Of a stretch of DNA of 64,000 bases, positions 51,421 through 63,271 are shown piece after piece. The translations under genes and the position numbers were made by a program. Each line of letters opens with the position of its first letter. The first letter of the stretch is position 1. This DNA comes from Ovis canadensis (Eukaryota; Chordata; Mammalia; Artiodactyla; Bovidae). The notes beneath the pieces are model-generated. The model made no database searches. It was given only the letters and a program-made list of their open reading frames with translations, and was not told the origin of the DNA. The DNA is taken from contig NC_091254.1 in the NCBI RefSeq assembly GCF_042477335.2, forward strand, positions 99,907,001 to 99,971,000, read 5' to 3'.

Positions 51421-52017
51421 AGGACACGGAGTGTGTGCAGAGACAAAGAAGGCGTTTCATAAAGCCAGGCGCTCGTCGGAGCGTGCCTAAGCGCATAGAC
51501 CCAGTGACAGAGCTTCCCAGCTCAGGCAAGAGTGAGGGAAGCAGCAGGCAGCCCAGCAGTCAAGGTTTCAACACTCCCTTCAGTGGCTGATAAGGAGGCA
51601 GACGGGAAGGACGCGAAGCGGCGTCAACCGACCCGACCTCGGTAACTGCAGGATGCTACGCCGCCCAGCGCTCTTCAGGTGGCGTGGGGACCCCCGCCCA
51701 GGAAGCGTGCGGTGTGGCACAGAGCACGTCTCCCTGCAGCGAGGGGGCCGGAATTACACAGGGCGAGTCCTGGGTGACAAGGGCATTAAAGCAGAGATCC
51801 AGCAGAGAGGCAAGTGGCGACTAACTGAGCATCTGGGACTGAAGCAGTGCGCTTCTAAATGACTAACCCAATAACTCTTAACACAGTGGATGAGATGAAC
51901 AGCACACTTTACATAGCCTATGAGCCAAAGAGAAATCACAAGGAAAATCAGAGCAGATTTTGAATTGAGTGAATAAGAAAACAACAGACCGAAAATCTCT
52001 AAGATACAGCTAAAGAA
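51421..52017. other. Intergenic, nothing assigned
   Basis: No gene, promoter or confident repeat was identified. AT content rises after about 51850, toward the SINE and L1 block. Confidence 0.45.
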
Positions 52018-52163
52018 GTGCCTGGGGGATGGAAATGGCAGCCCACTCCAGTGTTCCCGCCTGGAGAGTCCCAGGGACGGGGGAGTCTGGTGGGCTGCCG
52101 TCTATGGGGTCGCACAGAGTCGGACACGACTGAAGCGACTTAGCAGCAGCAGCAGCAGGGGAT
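52018..52163 (+). repeat. Bov-A2/Bov-tA SINE 3' portion with (AGC)n tail
   Basis: Contains ATGGCAGCCCACTCCAGTGT, GGGTCGCACAGAGTCGGACA and a terminal (AGC)5 run, the typical microsatellite tail of ruminant Bov-A2 copies. Confidence 0.85.
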
Positions 52164-52179
52164 ACTCATAGTTTCAGGT

Positions 52180-53040
52180 GCTTACATTTTAAAAGGTGAA
52201 AGTTTTAAATACAATGACCTAAGCCTTAAAAAGCTAGAAAAAGGAGAGCAATTTAAATCCAAAGTAAACAGAAGAAATAAATAATAAAGGCAAAAGAAGA
52301 AATAAAAAACACAGGAAAAGGACAGACAGAGAAATCGATGGAACCGAAACCTGGTTCTTTGAGAAGAGCAACCAAACCGATAAACCTTTAGCTAGACTAA
52401 TTACAAAGAGAAAGAAATCAGGAATGAAGGGACAAGACAGCAGGTCCTACAGGGGACATTATGAGTCAGTTTATGCCAATAATTGTGCAACTCAGATCAC
52501 ATGGTCAAGTTCCACGACATCTGCAAATTATGAAAATGGACACAAGAAGAAAGAGAAAAATAGATCCATATCCATGAAAGATATTGAACTTGTAATTTTA
52601 AACCTTTCCACCAAGAAAATTCCAGAGACTATACTGGTGAATTCCATTTAACAACCGTCAAGAAAGAAAGAATCTTACACTGCCTTTCAGAAACTAGGGG
52701 CTACTTCACAGCTAACGAGCCCAGTGTCACCCTGATGGAAAAAGCAGATGAAAATATCACAAGAAAATACAGGCCAGTATCCTTCAGCCAAATATTAGCA
52801 GTTTGAATACAGCGATATATAAAATCAATAATATACCAAAACACGTGAAGTTTTCCCCAATAATGTAAGATCGGTTTAAGATTTGAAAATCTAAAAAAGA
52901 AAGAAGCAAAACATAAAATCCTCTCAATAGATTAAGAAGATTTTGATGAAATTCAACACTTGTTGATTTTAAAAATGACTCTCAGGAAAGTGGGAATAGA
53001 AGGGAACTTCCTTAACTTGAGAAAGGACATTTACAAATGG
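52180..53040 (+). repeat. Degraded L1 ORF2 fragment
   Basis: Broken frames give L1 reverse-transcriptase-region signatures: KLEKGEQFKSKVNRR, ETWFFEKS, YRPVSFSQILA and VGIEGNFLNLRKDIY. Stops and frameshifts are frequent, so the copy is dead. It continues beyond the SINE/BovB insertions at 53041-53690. Confidence 0.8.
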
Positions 53041-53172
53041 TCAGGAAGACCCCCTGGAGGAGGGCATGCAACCCACTCCAGCATTCTTGCCTGGAGAATC
53101 CCATGGACAGAGGAGCCCAGCGGGCTACAGTCCAGGGGGTCACAGAGTCGGACACGACTGAGCAACTAAGCA
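53041..53172 (+). repeat. Bov-tA SINE, 5'-truncated, inserted in L1
   Basis: Starts near GAAGACCCCCTGGAGGAGGG and ends GAGTCGGACACGACTGAGCA. The tRNA-like head is absent. It interrupts the L1 copy. Confidence 0.82.
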
Positions 53173-53177
53173 CAGCA

Positions 53178-53690
53178 TCAGGTCAGTTCAGTCCAGCCGC
53201 TCAGTCGTGTCCGACTCACTGCGACCCCGTGGACTGCAGCATGCCAGGCCTCCCTGTCCATCACCAACTCCCAGAGTTTACTCAAACTCATGTCCATTGA
53301 GTTGGTGATGCCATCCAACCATCTCATCCTCTGTCGTCCCCTTCTCCTCCTGCCCTCAATCTTTCCCAGCATCAGGGTCTTTTCCAATGAGTCAGTTCTT
53401 CGCATCAGGTGGCCAAAGTACTGGAATTTCAGCTTCAGCATCAGTCCTTCCAATGAATACTCAGGACTGGTTTCCTTTAAGATGGACTGGTTGGATCTCC
53501 TTGCAGTCCAAGGGACTCTCAAAGAGCCTTCTCCAACACCACAGTTCAAAAGCATCAATTCTTCTGTGCTCAGCTTTCTTAAGAGCCCAACTCTCACACT
53601 CATACATGACTACTGGAAAAACCATAGCTTTGACTAGATGGACCTTTGTTAGCAAAGTAATGTCTTTTGTTGGCAAACTAATATCTCTGC
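53178..53690 (-). repeat. BovB LINE 3' end (ART2A type), antisense
   Basis: The minus strand carries a 141-codon open remnant of the BovB ORF2 C-terminus with [39 protein letters not shown] and [15 protein letters not shown]. BovB is an RTE-clade retrotransposon abundant in ruminants. Only the 3' part is present, so it is inactive. Confidence 0.9.
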
Positions 53691-53694
53691 TTTT

Positions 53695-53805
53695 TAATGC
53701 TTATGGAATAAGCATAATTATGGAATTATGCTTATGCTTATGGAATAATGCTTATGCTTATGGAATAATGCTTATGAATTATGGAAGTGCTTATGGAGTT
53801 ATGGA
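53695..53805. repeat. AT-rich short tandem repeat (about 20 bp unit)
   Basis: Iterated GCTTATGGAATAAT blocks with length variation. It lies between the BovB end and resumed L1 sequence, suggesting slippage at an insertion junction. Confidence 0.8.
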
Positions 53806-53814
53806 AAATGATCA

Positions 53815-54540
53815 TGGAAATTCAAAAAGCAAAAGCAATTTTTTACAAGAACAGTTGGAGAACTTACTCTACCTAATTTCACGACTTTAACTATAAGGTG
53901 ACAGTAGTGGAGATGTCGTGGTGTGGGCGACATGAAGACACGTGCGTCGTCTGAACGGAACAGGGAGCATCACAGTACGTCCACTTGTTTCCAACAGAGA
54001 TGCCAGGGTGACTCAGTAGGTTAAGAAAAGTCTTTTCATTCATCACATGGGGAGAATGAACAGTAACTCTCACCTCACACTAAGTTTAACTTGATCATAT
54101 GCCTAATTGTAGAAGCTAAAACCACGAACCTTCTAGGAAAAAATGACAGAAAAGTATTTATGATGTTGGGATATGCAAACATTTCTTAGGATACAAAAAG
54201 CATGAAGCATGAAAAATGCTGATAAACAGAGTTTGCATTAAATATGAAGCTTTTCAAAAGGTACTATTTCTATTAAAAAATAAAAAGGCAAGCCACATAA
54301 TGGGGTAAATATTTACAGTACATCAAAGTATCTGTATCCAGAATATATAAAAAACACTTGTAATTGAATAACAAGAAAACCAGTAACCTATTTTTAAAAA
54401 CAGGAGAAAGTTTGAATATTTACCCAAAGAAGGCATGTGGATTAATAGGCACAAAAAAAGACCTATGACTTTAGTAGTCGTCAAGAAAATGCAAATCGCA
54501 ATCACGATGAGATAGCATGAGGCAACTATCGTAACTGAAA
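53815..54540 (+). repeat. L1 3' region (continuation)
   Basis: A LPNFTTL-like segment marks the end of ORF2. It is followed by 3' sequence with GAAAATGCAAATCGCAATCA and CGATGAGATAGCATGAGGC, a mammalian L1 hallmark. Confidence 0.7.
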
Positions 54541-54544
54541 ACTT

Positions 54545-54664
54545 TGCTGTTTAGTCACGAAGTCACGTCCGACTCTTTTGCAACCCCATGGACTGTAGCC
54601 CTCCAAGCTCCTGTGTCCATGGGATTTTCTAGGCAAGAATAGTGGAGTGGGTTGCCGTTTCCTT
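54545..54664 (-). repeat. Bov-tA SINE fragment inserted in L1 3' end
   Basis: Reverse-complement copy: GTCACGTCCGACTCTTTTGC, then CCATGGACTGTAGCCCTCC, ending at GTTTCCTTCTCCA. L1 sequence resumes on the right. Confidence 0.82.
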
Positions 54665-55050
54665 CTCCAATTCTTTAAAATTTAAAAGACGAACCATACC
54701 AAGCATCGGCAAGGATGTGGAGCCACTCTTGGTGGGAACTTACGAACACCACGTTCAGCACTTTGAGAAAGCACTGGACCCTTTGTTTTTAAAGCTAAAC
54801 GTCCAGCGAGCATATGACCCAGCCGCTCCTCTCTGAGGTATAATGCCACCAGACTTACTGGGAACAACCAAGGGGCCTTCGACGGGTGAAGGGGTGGGAA
54901 GACTGTCAGGTCCTTCTGGAATAAGCAGCTGCCAGCAGCGAGAGGAATGAAGCAGAGGTTCACACAGCGCAGACGGATCCAGATACGAGAAACACACCGC
55001 GTGATTCCATCTGCCTGAAATTCTGCAGCGCAAACGCCTGGTGAGCGGTG
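54665..55050 (+). repeat. L1 3' UTR tail
   Basis: Contains GGCAAGGATGTGGAGCCACT, CATATGACCCAGCCGCTCCT and GTGATTCCATCTGCCTGAAA, matching the usual order in mammalian L1 3' ends. The right boundary is uncertain. Confidence 0.65.
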
Positions 55051-55689
55051 GCAGAAGCAGGCAGGCGCGTGGGCACAGGAGGCCTCTGGGCGAAGAAGGC
55101 GCTTTCTGTCCTGACTGGGGTGCTGGTTTCAGGGGCGTCTGCTGTTGACCAAGAAGCCACAGAAGGCTCACAGGGGGAGAAAGTCTCAAGGCTGCTCAGG
55201 CAAGAGTTAGGACCGACTCTGAGAGGAGAGAGGCAGGGTGTGTCTGTGAGCGGTCGGCCGTCACAGGTCACTGGGGGCAGGCATTCGATGCGTGTCCTGA
55301 GCTTCTGGAACCTTGCGCAGACGTTCTGGGGGCCTGTGTCAAGACCAGCAGAGGTCAGAGTTCAGATCCCATCGGGGCTGAGATAGCACGAGCTCCCCTT
55401 CCTCCTAGGCCTCCCGTCCACGGAGGCTCTCTTGGCAAGACTTCCTTTCAGAGGTTACAAGAAACAACGAAATGAACGAGGCCCCTTCGGCTGGCTCCAC
55501 CTGGAGAAACACAAGGCCTCGGGGCGCTGGCCTCGGGCTTCTTGTTAGATGGGGTCCTGTGAGCGCCCTCTTCTCATGTGAATTCTTGCTAACTTTGTTT
55601 TCGAACCTTGGTGATGTGTAGAAACACCCAGCTCCCCGTGTATGCACTGCCTTTGTCATGGAGGAGACCGGGATTTTCCTTGGCTATGT
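55051..55689. other. Intergenic, nothing assigned
   Basis: No gene or confident repeat seen. The left edge may still contain L1-derived sequence. Confidence 0.45.
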
Positions 55690-55835
55690 TTTGTCTTGTT
55701 TGATTTCTGGGGTTTCTTAGCTGCACTGTGAGGCATGTGGGAACCCACTTGCTCAACCAGGGACTGAGCCCACGCTTCCAGCAGTGGACTTGCGGAGTCT
55801 CAGCCACTGCACCTCCAGGGAAGGCCCTGGTCACT
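55690..55835 (-). repeat. tRNA-derived (CHR-type) SINE
   Basis: Reverse-complement copy with TCAACCAGGGACTGAGCCCA and a head ending CCACTGCACCTCCAGGGAAG. Confidence 0.75.
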
Positions 55836-55929
55836 GTGATCTTACGGTTTCCATCTTGGTCCTAACCTTTCCCTTTGTTGTTAAGAGCAGCCAGTGCTGA
55901 TCAGCTGATCGATACCGTCGCCTTCGGAA

Positions 55930-56145
55930 GGATCTTCCCAGGTGACTCAGATGGTAAAGAATCTGCCTGTAATCAGGAAACCCTGGTTTGATCCCTGGAG
56001 GGATCATCTTCCAGGGGAAGATACCCTGGAGGAGGGCATGACAGCCCACTCCAGTCTTCTTGCCTGGGGAATCCCACGGGCAAAGGAGCCTGGCGGGCTA
56101 CAGTCCATGGGGTTGCAGAGTCGGACACGACTGAGTGACTGATGT
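55930..56145 (+). repeat. Bov-tA SINE, near full length
   Basis: Head ATCTTCCCAGGTGACTCAGA with GGTAAAGAATCTGCCTGTAA, through CTTCTTGCCTGGGGAATCCC to GAGTCGGACACGACTGAGTG. Confidence 0.9.
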
Positions 56146-57440
56146 TTTCAGAAGGACAGCAGGCGTCTGTCTGGAACTCGAGCTTTCCCCAAGGCTCTGG
56201 GGCCACACCGTCTCCCGCAGCCAGCCCCCCCGGCCACCGTGCTGCAGACTGGCCTCACAGAGCCGATGTGAGCTAAAACCAGGAGTTACAAGTGCAGAAG
56301 CGACTTCACGCGGACTTCAGCTCCCGACCTGTGGCGTCCGTGACTAGGAAGAGGCCCTGGGCGGTCACGTCTTGTTTCTCAAACAAGCTGAGGCTCGAGG
56401 CCCGCCCGCTGAGCCCCGGGGCGTAGAACCGGAAACCCGCCGTGACCGGAGTCGCGCACGCTCTCTGCCGCACGCGGCCTGGAACTGCTGGACTGAATCT
56501 GCTTTCCAAGAAAGCAAGTTTTGGTTCTTCAGGAGAGTTCCTCTTTTGTAACTGTCTAAAAGGAAGCCCGTCGTGGTTGAAAAATTTCAAGGGATCCATC
56601 AAAAAGTTCTCCAAGAGGCACCCGGAACGTGCATAAAAGATGTTCCCGTTGCGTTAAGCAGAGAGAAGTGTGAGCACGCAGAGTATCCCCAGGCGGAGGT
56701 GGGTTTCTAAAGTATCTTGGGATGGGAGCCTTAGCTCTTTCCCCACTTGCTAGCACAGCTTTGAGTTGGAAGTGGTTTGCTCTTTTTCTGGCGTGTTCTT
56801 CGTTAACACTAATTTCACATCTACCAGCCACGAGTCTCTTGCCTTTTATCAATGAACCAAAGTTAAACATTCCTGAGGTAAGCGGGCAGGAGAACTGGAG
56901 AAGAGAAGTGAGAAACCTCGGTCCCTGGGGTGTGGAGCAGGCCAGGTCTCCCTCGGGCCACACCGACTGAGCGCCAGGGGCCCTGGATTCTCCTGTCGCA
57001 GCTCCAGGCCGGGCAGCTCTGTGGCACCAGGTCCAAGGCTGGGAATCCTAACGTCTGTGAGCAGTGGTCCCTTCCGAGGGGACCTCCCAGGGAGGTCTTG
57101 GGCCAAGCGAAAAGGGCGGGTAGCTTGAGTGGAACAGAAACAAGAGCACGAGGTTCACCCCGATGACAGCAAACGGAGGGATGGCCAGCGCGGCCTGTCC
57201 ACAACTGCGGGCACACACACGGGCGGGCACACGCTGACCACCGCTGCTTCTCGCCCGGTCGGCGTGCTCTGCAAGGTACATTAATCTCAGAGAAAAGCAT
57301 GGACAGATAGCTCATCTTCAAGATATGTGTCATAGTATTTGTGCAATAACGGAAAATACACGTTATCAGGCTCAGCGCTGGCTCCTGGTAAGGCTCCAGA
57401 AGCCACTGGAATGTCCTGGTAAGACCACTGGGCACAGCCT
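56146..57440. other. Intergenic, nothing assigned
   Basis: About 1.3 kb with moderate GC content. Several short open frames occur on both strands, none with a recognisable domain or splice framework. Confidence 0.5.
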
Positions 57441-57444
57441 TGGT

Positions 57445-57920
57445 CTGTGTGTGCGTTTGGCTGCATTGGGCCTTAGTTAACAACGCCTTTGTTGCATCTG
57501 CTGCTAAGGCACTTCAGTCGTGTCCGACTCTGTGCGACCCCACAGACGGCAGCCCACCAGGCTCCCCCGTCCCTGGGATTCTCCAGGCAAGAACACTGGA
57601 GTGGGGTGCTGTTTCCTTCTCCAATGCATGGAAGTGAAAAGTGAAAGTGACGTCGCTCAGTCTCTTAGCGACCCCATGGACTGCAGCCCACCAGGCTCGT
57701 CCATCCATGGGATTTCCCAGGCGGGATTTCCCAGGCAAAAATAGTGGAGTGGGGTGCCGTTTCCTCTGTTGCATCACCTGGGATCTTTTCTGCTGCGGCG
57801 AGCAGGCGTTCTACTGCCTCCATCGCGTGTGGGATCTTAGTTCCCCAACCAGGGATGAAACTGGGGACCCCTGCATTGCCAGTCAGATTCTTAACCACCA
57901 GGGAAACCCCAACATCTTTT
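57445..57920 (-). repeat. tRNA-derived (CHR-type) SINE interrupted by a younger SINE
   Basis: The left piece (TTTGGCTGCATTGGGCCTTA) and right piece (GTGTGGGATCTTAGTTCCCC to CTTAACCACCAGGGAAACCC) are parts of one reverse-complement SINE. They are split by the 57499-57766 insertion. Confidence 0.8.
57499..57766 (-). repeat. Bov-A2-type dimeric SINE with target-site duplication
   Basis: Two related reverse-complement monomers (CAGTCGTGTCCGACTCTGTG first, then a diverged GTCGCTCAGTCTCTTAGCGA monomer) are flanked by identical TGTTGCATC at 57490-57498 and 57767-57775. The direct repeats are the expected target-site duplication. Confidence 0.85.
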
Positions 57921-58727
57921 AACACCAGGTTTCTGACCCTATTCCTGATGCACGCTTCCTGAACCCCTTGCAAGTTCCTGGATGATAAGACCTTCTGTTC
58001 TCACAGGGGGACTCTAGGGGAGCTCCTGACGGCTCCTGGTCACCGTGGATTAGAAGCTGTGATTAGAAGCTTGGACTTTCAGCCCCACCCCAGCCTCGGG
58101 AAGGAAAGAGGAGCTGCATCACCTATGCCTCTGTGACGAGACCTCCAGAAGGCTCCCACAGCATGGGGTTCAGAGGGCGTCCAGGGTGGCGGCCACACAT
58201 GGCAGCCCAACCCCAGGAGACCCTGGGGACCCAGCCCAGGGCTTCTCACCCCCCAGGTCCCCTGCGTCCTTCTCCAAACCCCTCCCCACAGAAGGAGCCA
58301 GGGAACACAAGCAGCGCTCCTGCCAGCTCTGCCAGCCCTGCTAGCAAGTCAGGGGAGGCTGAATCGGGGGTGGGGACCGGCGCTTCTAACAAGCCAGACA
58401 GACGTGCACCGCCTGGGGACGCTCTTCTGGTGACCGGCTTCTGATGCGTGGGGCTGGGCCCGTGTCCTGGCAGTGGCGGTCGGAGACGCTGTGAGTGGGG
58501 CTGGGATGGGAGCAGACACGGGGACTGTGAGCTTTTCCTACAGCGAGCATTCCTCGTGTTCAGCAGGGAGCTGCATTAACGGAGCTATCATTGAGTAAAA
58601 CATTACACCAAATGACGTTACGCTAATTATTTCTAAATGTGTTTTTATAGATTTTGTAATAGCATGGGAAAGTAATGGTTCCAAATGAAGAAAGGAGAAT
58701 GCAGAATATGACAATAATTTAAAAAAT
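57921..58727. other. Intergenic, nothing assigned
   Basis: Proline/serine-rich open frame at 58133-58444 on the plus strand has no recognisable domain or conservation clue. The rest becomes AT-rich to the right. No gene is supported. Confidence 0.45.
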
Positions 58728-58897
58728 ACTTATTTGGCTGCACCGGGTCTTAAAGAGTTTGCAAGATCTTCAAGTTTTGATGCAGCGTGTGAACTCTCAG
58801 TTGCAGAATGTAGGCTCAAGTTCCCTGACCAGGGATCGAACCCCAGTCTCCTTTACTAGGGGCGCAGAGTCTTAACCACTGGGCCACCAGGGAGGTC
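58728..58897 (-). repeat. tRNA-derived (CHR-type) SINE
   Basis: Reverse complement with TTATTTGGCTGCACCGGGTC, TTCCCTGACCAGGGATCGAA and CTTAACCACTGGGCCACCAG. Confidence 0.85.
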
Positions 58898-58904
58898 CAG
58901 AGAA

Positions 58905-59090
58905 CTGTACCTTTTAGAGCATTTTTAGGTTCACAGCAAAATTGCAAATACAGACTTTCATTACCCCTCTGCCAGCCTGGACACACACCACCTCCTCCAC
59001 CAACGGCCCACCAGAGGGGCGGGCATCGGTCCCCGCTGGGGAGCTCACGTGGAGGTGTCACCACCACGCAGAGCGCCCAGCTCACATTTG
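58905..59090 (-). repeat. Possible old L1 3' fragment, antisense
   Basis: GAGCATTTTTAGGTTCACAG with CAAAATTGCAAATACAGAC and CACCTCCTCCACCAACGGCC resembles the antisense 3' region of ancient mammalian L1 families. Diverged, and assigned by resemblance only. Confidence 0.45.
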
Positions 59091-59269
59091 GAAGCTGCTC
59101 TGGGTCTGAGTTATTGCTCTGAAACAAGACAAAAGAATCAGCAATCAGACACGGATCCAACCTTCCTGCAGAGATGGTGTTTTGGAGTAAGTAATGGGTT
59201 CATGAAGGCAAATCTCCTTGCAGGCCTGCTCCAGCCGGAAAACACAACAGGGAAGACAATGAGAAATGG

Positions 59270-59365
59270 CCAGGGGACTCCAGCAGCCCAGTGGTTAAGA
59301 CTCCACACTCCCGCTGGAGGGGCCTGGGTTAGACTCCTGATCAGGGAACAAGATCCTAAGAAAGA
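59270..59365 (+). repeat. tRNA-derived (CHR-type) SINE fragment
   Basis: Sense copy: GGGACTCCAGCAGCCCAGTG, then GTTAAGACTCCACACTCCC and GATCAGGGAACAAGATCCTA. Confidence 0.8.
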
Positions 59366-60139
59366 AAACAAACCACCAACCTGCCAGGCCCACCGGAACC
59401 ACAGACCTACTGACCCACCAGGAAGCCGTGAAGTCAGAGGTCTGAGGCCCCAGGGAGCCTGCAATGGGTGGGGCCAGCTAGCCACAGCCCAGTGTGGCTG
59501 CAGCCCCGAGGAGGGTCAGGGAGTCTCGGGTCTCTGTGCTCCCTGCATCGTGGGCTCTGACTCGAGGGCCCAGGTGGGGCCTGAGATTCTGCATCTCGAA
59601 CAGGCCAGGTGGCGCCGATGCCCCAGACCCCACTCCAAGGTGCCTGAACAGAGGGAGAGACGGCCATTCACCAGCTCCCCAGGTCAACCCACAGTGTGGG
59701 GTGTCCTCCAGGACACCAACTAATCAATGGTGTGCAAAGGGGACGGAGCCCTGAGACACCTTCAGACCTCAGTGGAGCCACAGTGAGCAAACTGGCTGAA
59801 AAAAATGCTTTTTGAACAACTGGGGCACCGTGAACATCAACTGGAAATTAATTACTACGGAATTGTTGCGTTTTGGCTTTACATCAGCTATGACAATGCA
59901 AAAGCTTTCCATAAGAAGTAAGATGTCCAGGGTTCGTTTTGCAAAACTCAAGCTGAAAAACCAACCAAAACACGAAGCAGTGAGAAGGGACGATAAACCG
60001 TGAAAGTAACAGGCAGCACAGGCTTCACCACATTATCTTGTTTTTATTCACATTTAAAAAAAATTTTCATAAAACAAGTCTGAAAAACTATAGCACTACG
60101 CAACGTGACTATTTCTCCTTAGCATATCTCAAGAAAAAG
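59366..60139. other. Intergenic, nothing assigned
   Basis: GC-rich then AT-rich unique sequence. No supported gene or repeat. Confidence 0.45.
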
Positions 60140-60346
60140 CGTGTGGGCCTGCTTAGTCGTGTCTCTTTGCGACCCCATGGACTGTAGCCGCCAGCCTCCT
60201 CTGTCCATGGGATTCTCCAGGCAAGAATACTGGAGTGGGTTGCCATGCTCTCCTCCAGGGGATCTTCCCGCCCCAGGGATCAAAGCGGTGTCTCCTGCAT
60301 TGGCAGGCAGATTCTTTACCCACGAGCACCACCTGGGAAGCTCCAG
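60140..60346 (-). repeat. Bov-tA SINE, near full length
   Basis: Reverse complement from GCTTAGTCGTGTCTCTTTGC to CGAGCACCACCTGGGAAGCT. Confidence 0.88.
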
Positions 60347-60587
60347 GAATAGTATATAACCTAGAGCAAAAGAGAAAAAAGGCACAGACTGCCTGCTCCG
60401 CGGTCCCACTCGATTCCACGTTCTTCCAACCATCACTCCTCTCCTTCAGACATGGAACCCACACCTCCGGAGAGACTGGCCCTCCCAGCGCTGGAGGCAG
60501 GTCATTTCACAGGTGAGGAGGCCCTGCCTTTCAGCTGGGAGCTCACACGGCTCATTGTTACCAAAGCCGACCCTTAACGTCATCCTG

Positions 60588-60735
60588 AGACTTCCCTCGG
60601 GTCCAGTGGTTAGGACCCTGTGCTTCCAACGCAGGGGGCCTGGGTTTGATCCCTGGTCAGGGAACTAGATCCTGCATGCTGCAACTAAGACCTGGTAGAG
60701 CCAAATAAATATATTTTTAAAAAAATAACAAAAAT
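60588..60735 (+). repeat. tRNA-derived (CHR-type) SINE with A-rich tail
   Basis: Sense copy: GAGACTTCCCTCGGGTCCAG, GGTTAGGACCCTGTGCTTCC, GATCCCTGGTCAGGGAACTA, then an A-rich tail. Confidence 0.88.
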
Positions 60736-60819
60736 AAAAAGGCTGTCTCCAGAAGAATTCAGAAGGTGTGGAGTCCTTTGTGGTTTTCCACGTCCTTCCT
60801 TCGACCAGAACAGATCAGA

Positions 60820-60942
60820 GTCCCCGGCGGGCCGCTGGTCAGGGCCCTGTGCTTCCACTGCAGGAGTATGGGTTTGACCCCAAGGTGAGGAACTAAGATC
60901 CCAAGAGCCTCCGGGCTCAGCCAAAAAGAAAAAAAAAAAAAT
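60820..60942 (+). repeat. tRNA-derived (CHR-type) SINE
   Basis: Second sense copy nearby, with GCCCTGTGCTTCCACTGCAG and GGAACTAAGATCCCAAGAGC, ending in a run of A residues. Confidence 0.8.
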
Positions 60943-62134
60943 CAGACCCAGCCCTAATTAAGGATTCAAACAAAAACCAATAAAAAACAAGAAAATCCCA
61001 CCATATTATTTCCCATACTGTATGAAAACGCAGCATCACAGAATTTCTGACCAATCTTTCATTTCCTGCTGTTTCTAAAAGCCCTGGCCTTCTGCTGAAA
61101 CACACTTCTTTGGGTCTTTAAAAAGAGATTTTAAATGCAGCATGTATTATGCATTCGGACCCAGAAAAAATGGGCTCTGAAGGGCCTAAGAAATAACACT
61201 GCCTCCTGAAAGGACTCTGGGTAGCTGACAGTTTCCAAAAGGAACAGAGAGCGATGCGAGGAGAGTGCAGGCACGAGGGGCAGCGGGAGCCAGGGCCGAG
61301 GGCGCGAACCCGGCCCCGAGAGGGCGGCGCTGGCCCTTCACCACCGACCCGACCCACGAGGGCAGGGCAGGCCCTTCCCTCCCAACACCGGTTCCTGGGC
61401 AGCCAGCATCTCTGCACCCACATTCAGAGGGTAAAACGTTCTCTCAACACAGGAAGGGGCTTCCCAGCGAGGAAACCAACAATTGATAGGTCTTTTTGTT
61501 TTCATACTAAGATTATTTGGTAGTTTCTCACCATCAGGAAGTTCAAGAGAAAAGGGCAATGTTCTAGAATTATCTAATTACTCCTGAGCTTAGCTCTCTC
61601 TTTCATAGGGACAATGTGGGCTCAAATGACAGCCTACTGGAGGGACATCCTGTCACACACTTGCTGCTGAAGGGCATCGCGGTGACGGCACAGACAGAAA
61701 GTCAGCACCTCCTTCTCCACGGCGCACCTGGACAGACAGCACTTCTCTCCAGCGACGCCGAGACTCTGGCCCACCCAGAACAGCAAGGAACAAGAACCCA
61801 GAGAGCCCCCAACACCTAACAAGACCTCAGCGAGTGAGTCGACTCTTCAGGAGCAGCAGATTCCTGACCCGGAGAGCAGAACAAACCGTGCGCTAAGAAC
61901 GCAGCCTGCAAATCAGCGACGAAGGATGTCTCAGCTGTCACCCTTCTGTGACGGCAGCTACCCCCCCCTGGGGAAACGCCCGCCACCCCGCAAACCTGCA
62001 CTGCAACCAGCCCGAGTCCTGGGGGAGTGCAGCATGGCAAAGCACAGGACGCTGGCCCCAGAGAGCTGGGGTGGAGATCAAGGCAAGACTTCAGTGAGGC
62101 CAGACTCCTGCACCTCCTCGCACAGAAAGGCACT
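60943..62134. other. Intergenic upstream of LAMP1, nothing assigned
   Basis: No gene or confident repeat. Short open frames lack features. The right part may belong to the LTR-like element that follows. Confidence 0.45.
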
Positions 62135-62345
62135 AAGTTCCTTAACTCCGCTTATCCGATTCTCCTCAGTTAACAGTAATCTTCTGACCTTTGGACTACC
62201 TGCCCTTCGTTGCAAAAACTCCAATATACCCTGGCTTCTTCTCTGGGCTATTTGAGATGATGTCCCCCAAGCTTGAGGTCCTAAAAAGGTCAGAGGCATA
62301 AAACGCAGCTCTCAGCTTCTAGCTTGTGCCTCTTTAGTCAACAGA
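62135..62345 (+). repeat. Possible LTR remnant
   Basis: GTTGCAAAAACTCCAATATA with CCCTGGCTTCTTCTCTGGGC, then TTTGAGATGATGTCCCCCAA and AGGTCCTAAAAAGGTCAGAG, resembles the TATA-to-U5 part of an ERV1-type LTR. No internal retroviral sequence is seen. Low confidence. Confidence 0.33.
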
Positions 62346-63271
62346 AAACCCAACAAGCCTGGGGCTCTCTCAGCCTCTTAATGTCCTTTCTCTCGAGGCC
62401 CCGCTGAGACTCTTCCCCGTGCAGAAGAGCAGCAAAGACCTAGAACGGCCCCTAAGCGCCTAAACAAGACGTCAGCGAAGCCACACTGCAGTCTTCAAGC
62501 CCTTCAGTGCCAGACTGTCTCAGCTGTGTGTTTGCTAGACTCTGGAAGGGAAGCGCGGGAAAACCGGGAAGGACGAAATGACCAGGAAAAGACAAAACCT
62601 ACAAAAAGCAAACAAGTGGAAGGTCAACAGCAACACAACACAACCCCACGGGAGTCGCAGCCTGTTGGGCGGGCCGCCGGTGGGCGGCTCCCGGGGTGGG
62701 GGTCCGAGGCGCGGAGGCCGCAGCGGGCGGGGTGCACAGGGCAGGAGGCCGCCTCTCCGCAGAGGGCCGGGGCGGCGGACAGCAGCCCAGAAGCGGGCCG
62801 GCAGTCCCGAGGCGAGCGCGGAACCCGGGCGGCGGCGAGAGGCCCTTGGGGAGAGCCGTGGAAGCGCGGGCGGGGGCTTCTTCTGGGCGTTCGCGGCTGC
62901 CCCGCCCGGGCCCTCGGGGACGCTCCGGGAGGGTCGCAGCCGGCAGTCCCCGAGCCCTCGGCGGCGCCTCCGCCCCGGACTGCGTCAGCCTTCCCTGCGC
63001 CCGCGCTCTGCGAGCCTCCCGGTGTGTCCGCTCCCGCGCCCTCGTGGAGACGACGCCCGGGAAGGGGGGCCGCTTCCGCGCCCTCGGGGAGTGTCCCCCT
63101 CCCCGCCCTCCTCCGGGAGCGCCCCCGACGCCGAGGCGCGCCCACCCTCGGCCCGCGGCGGAGAGCCGCAGGCTGGTCCTCCCGCAGCCGCGGGCCGGGC
63201 CCGGCCGCCTCCCTGCGCGCCCGGCGTCGAGACCCGGCCGGGGCGCCCGGGGCCGCGGGCGTGCCCCGCGT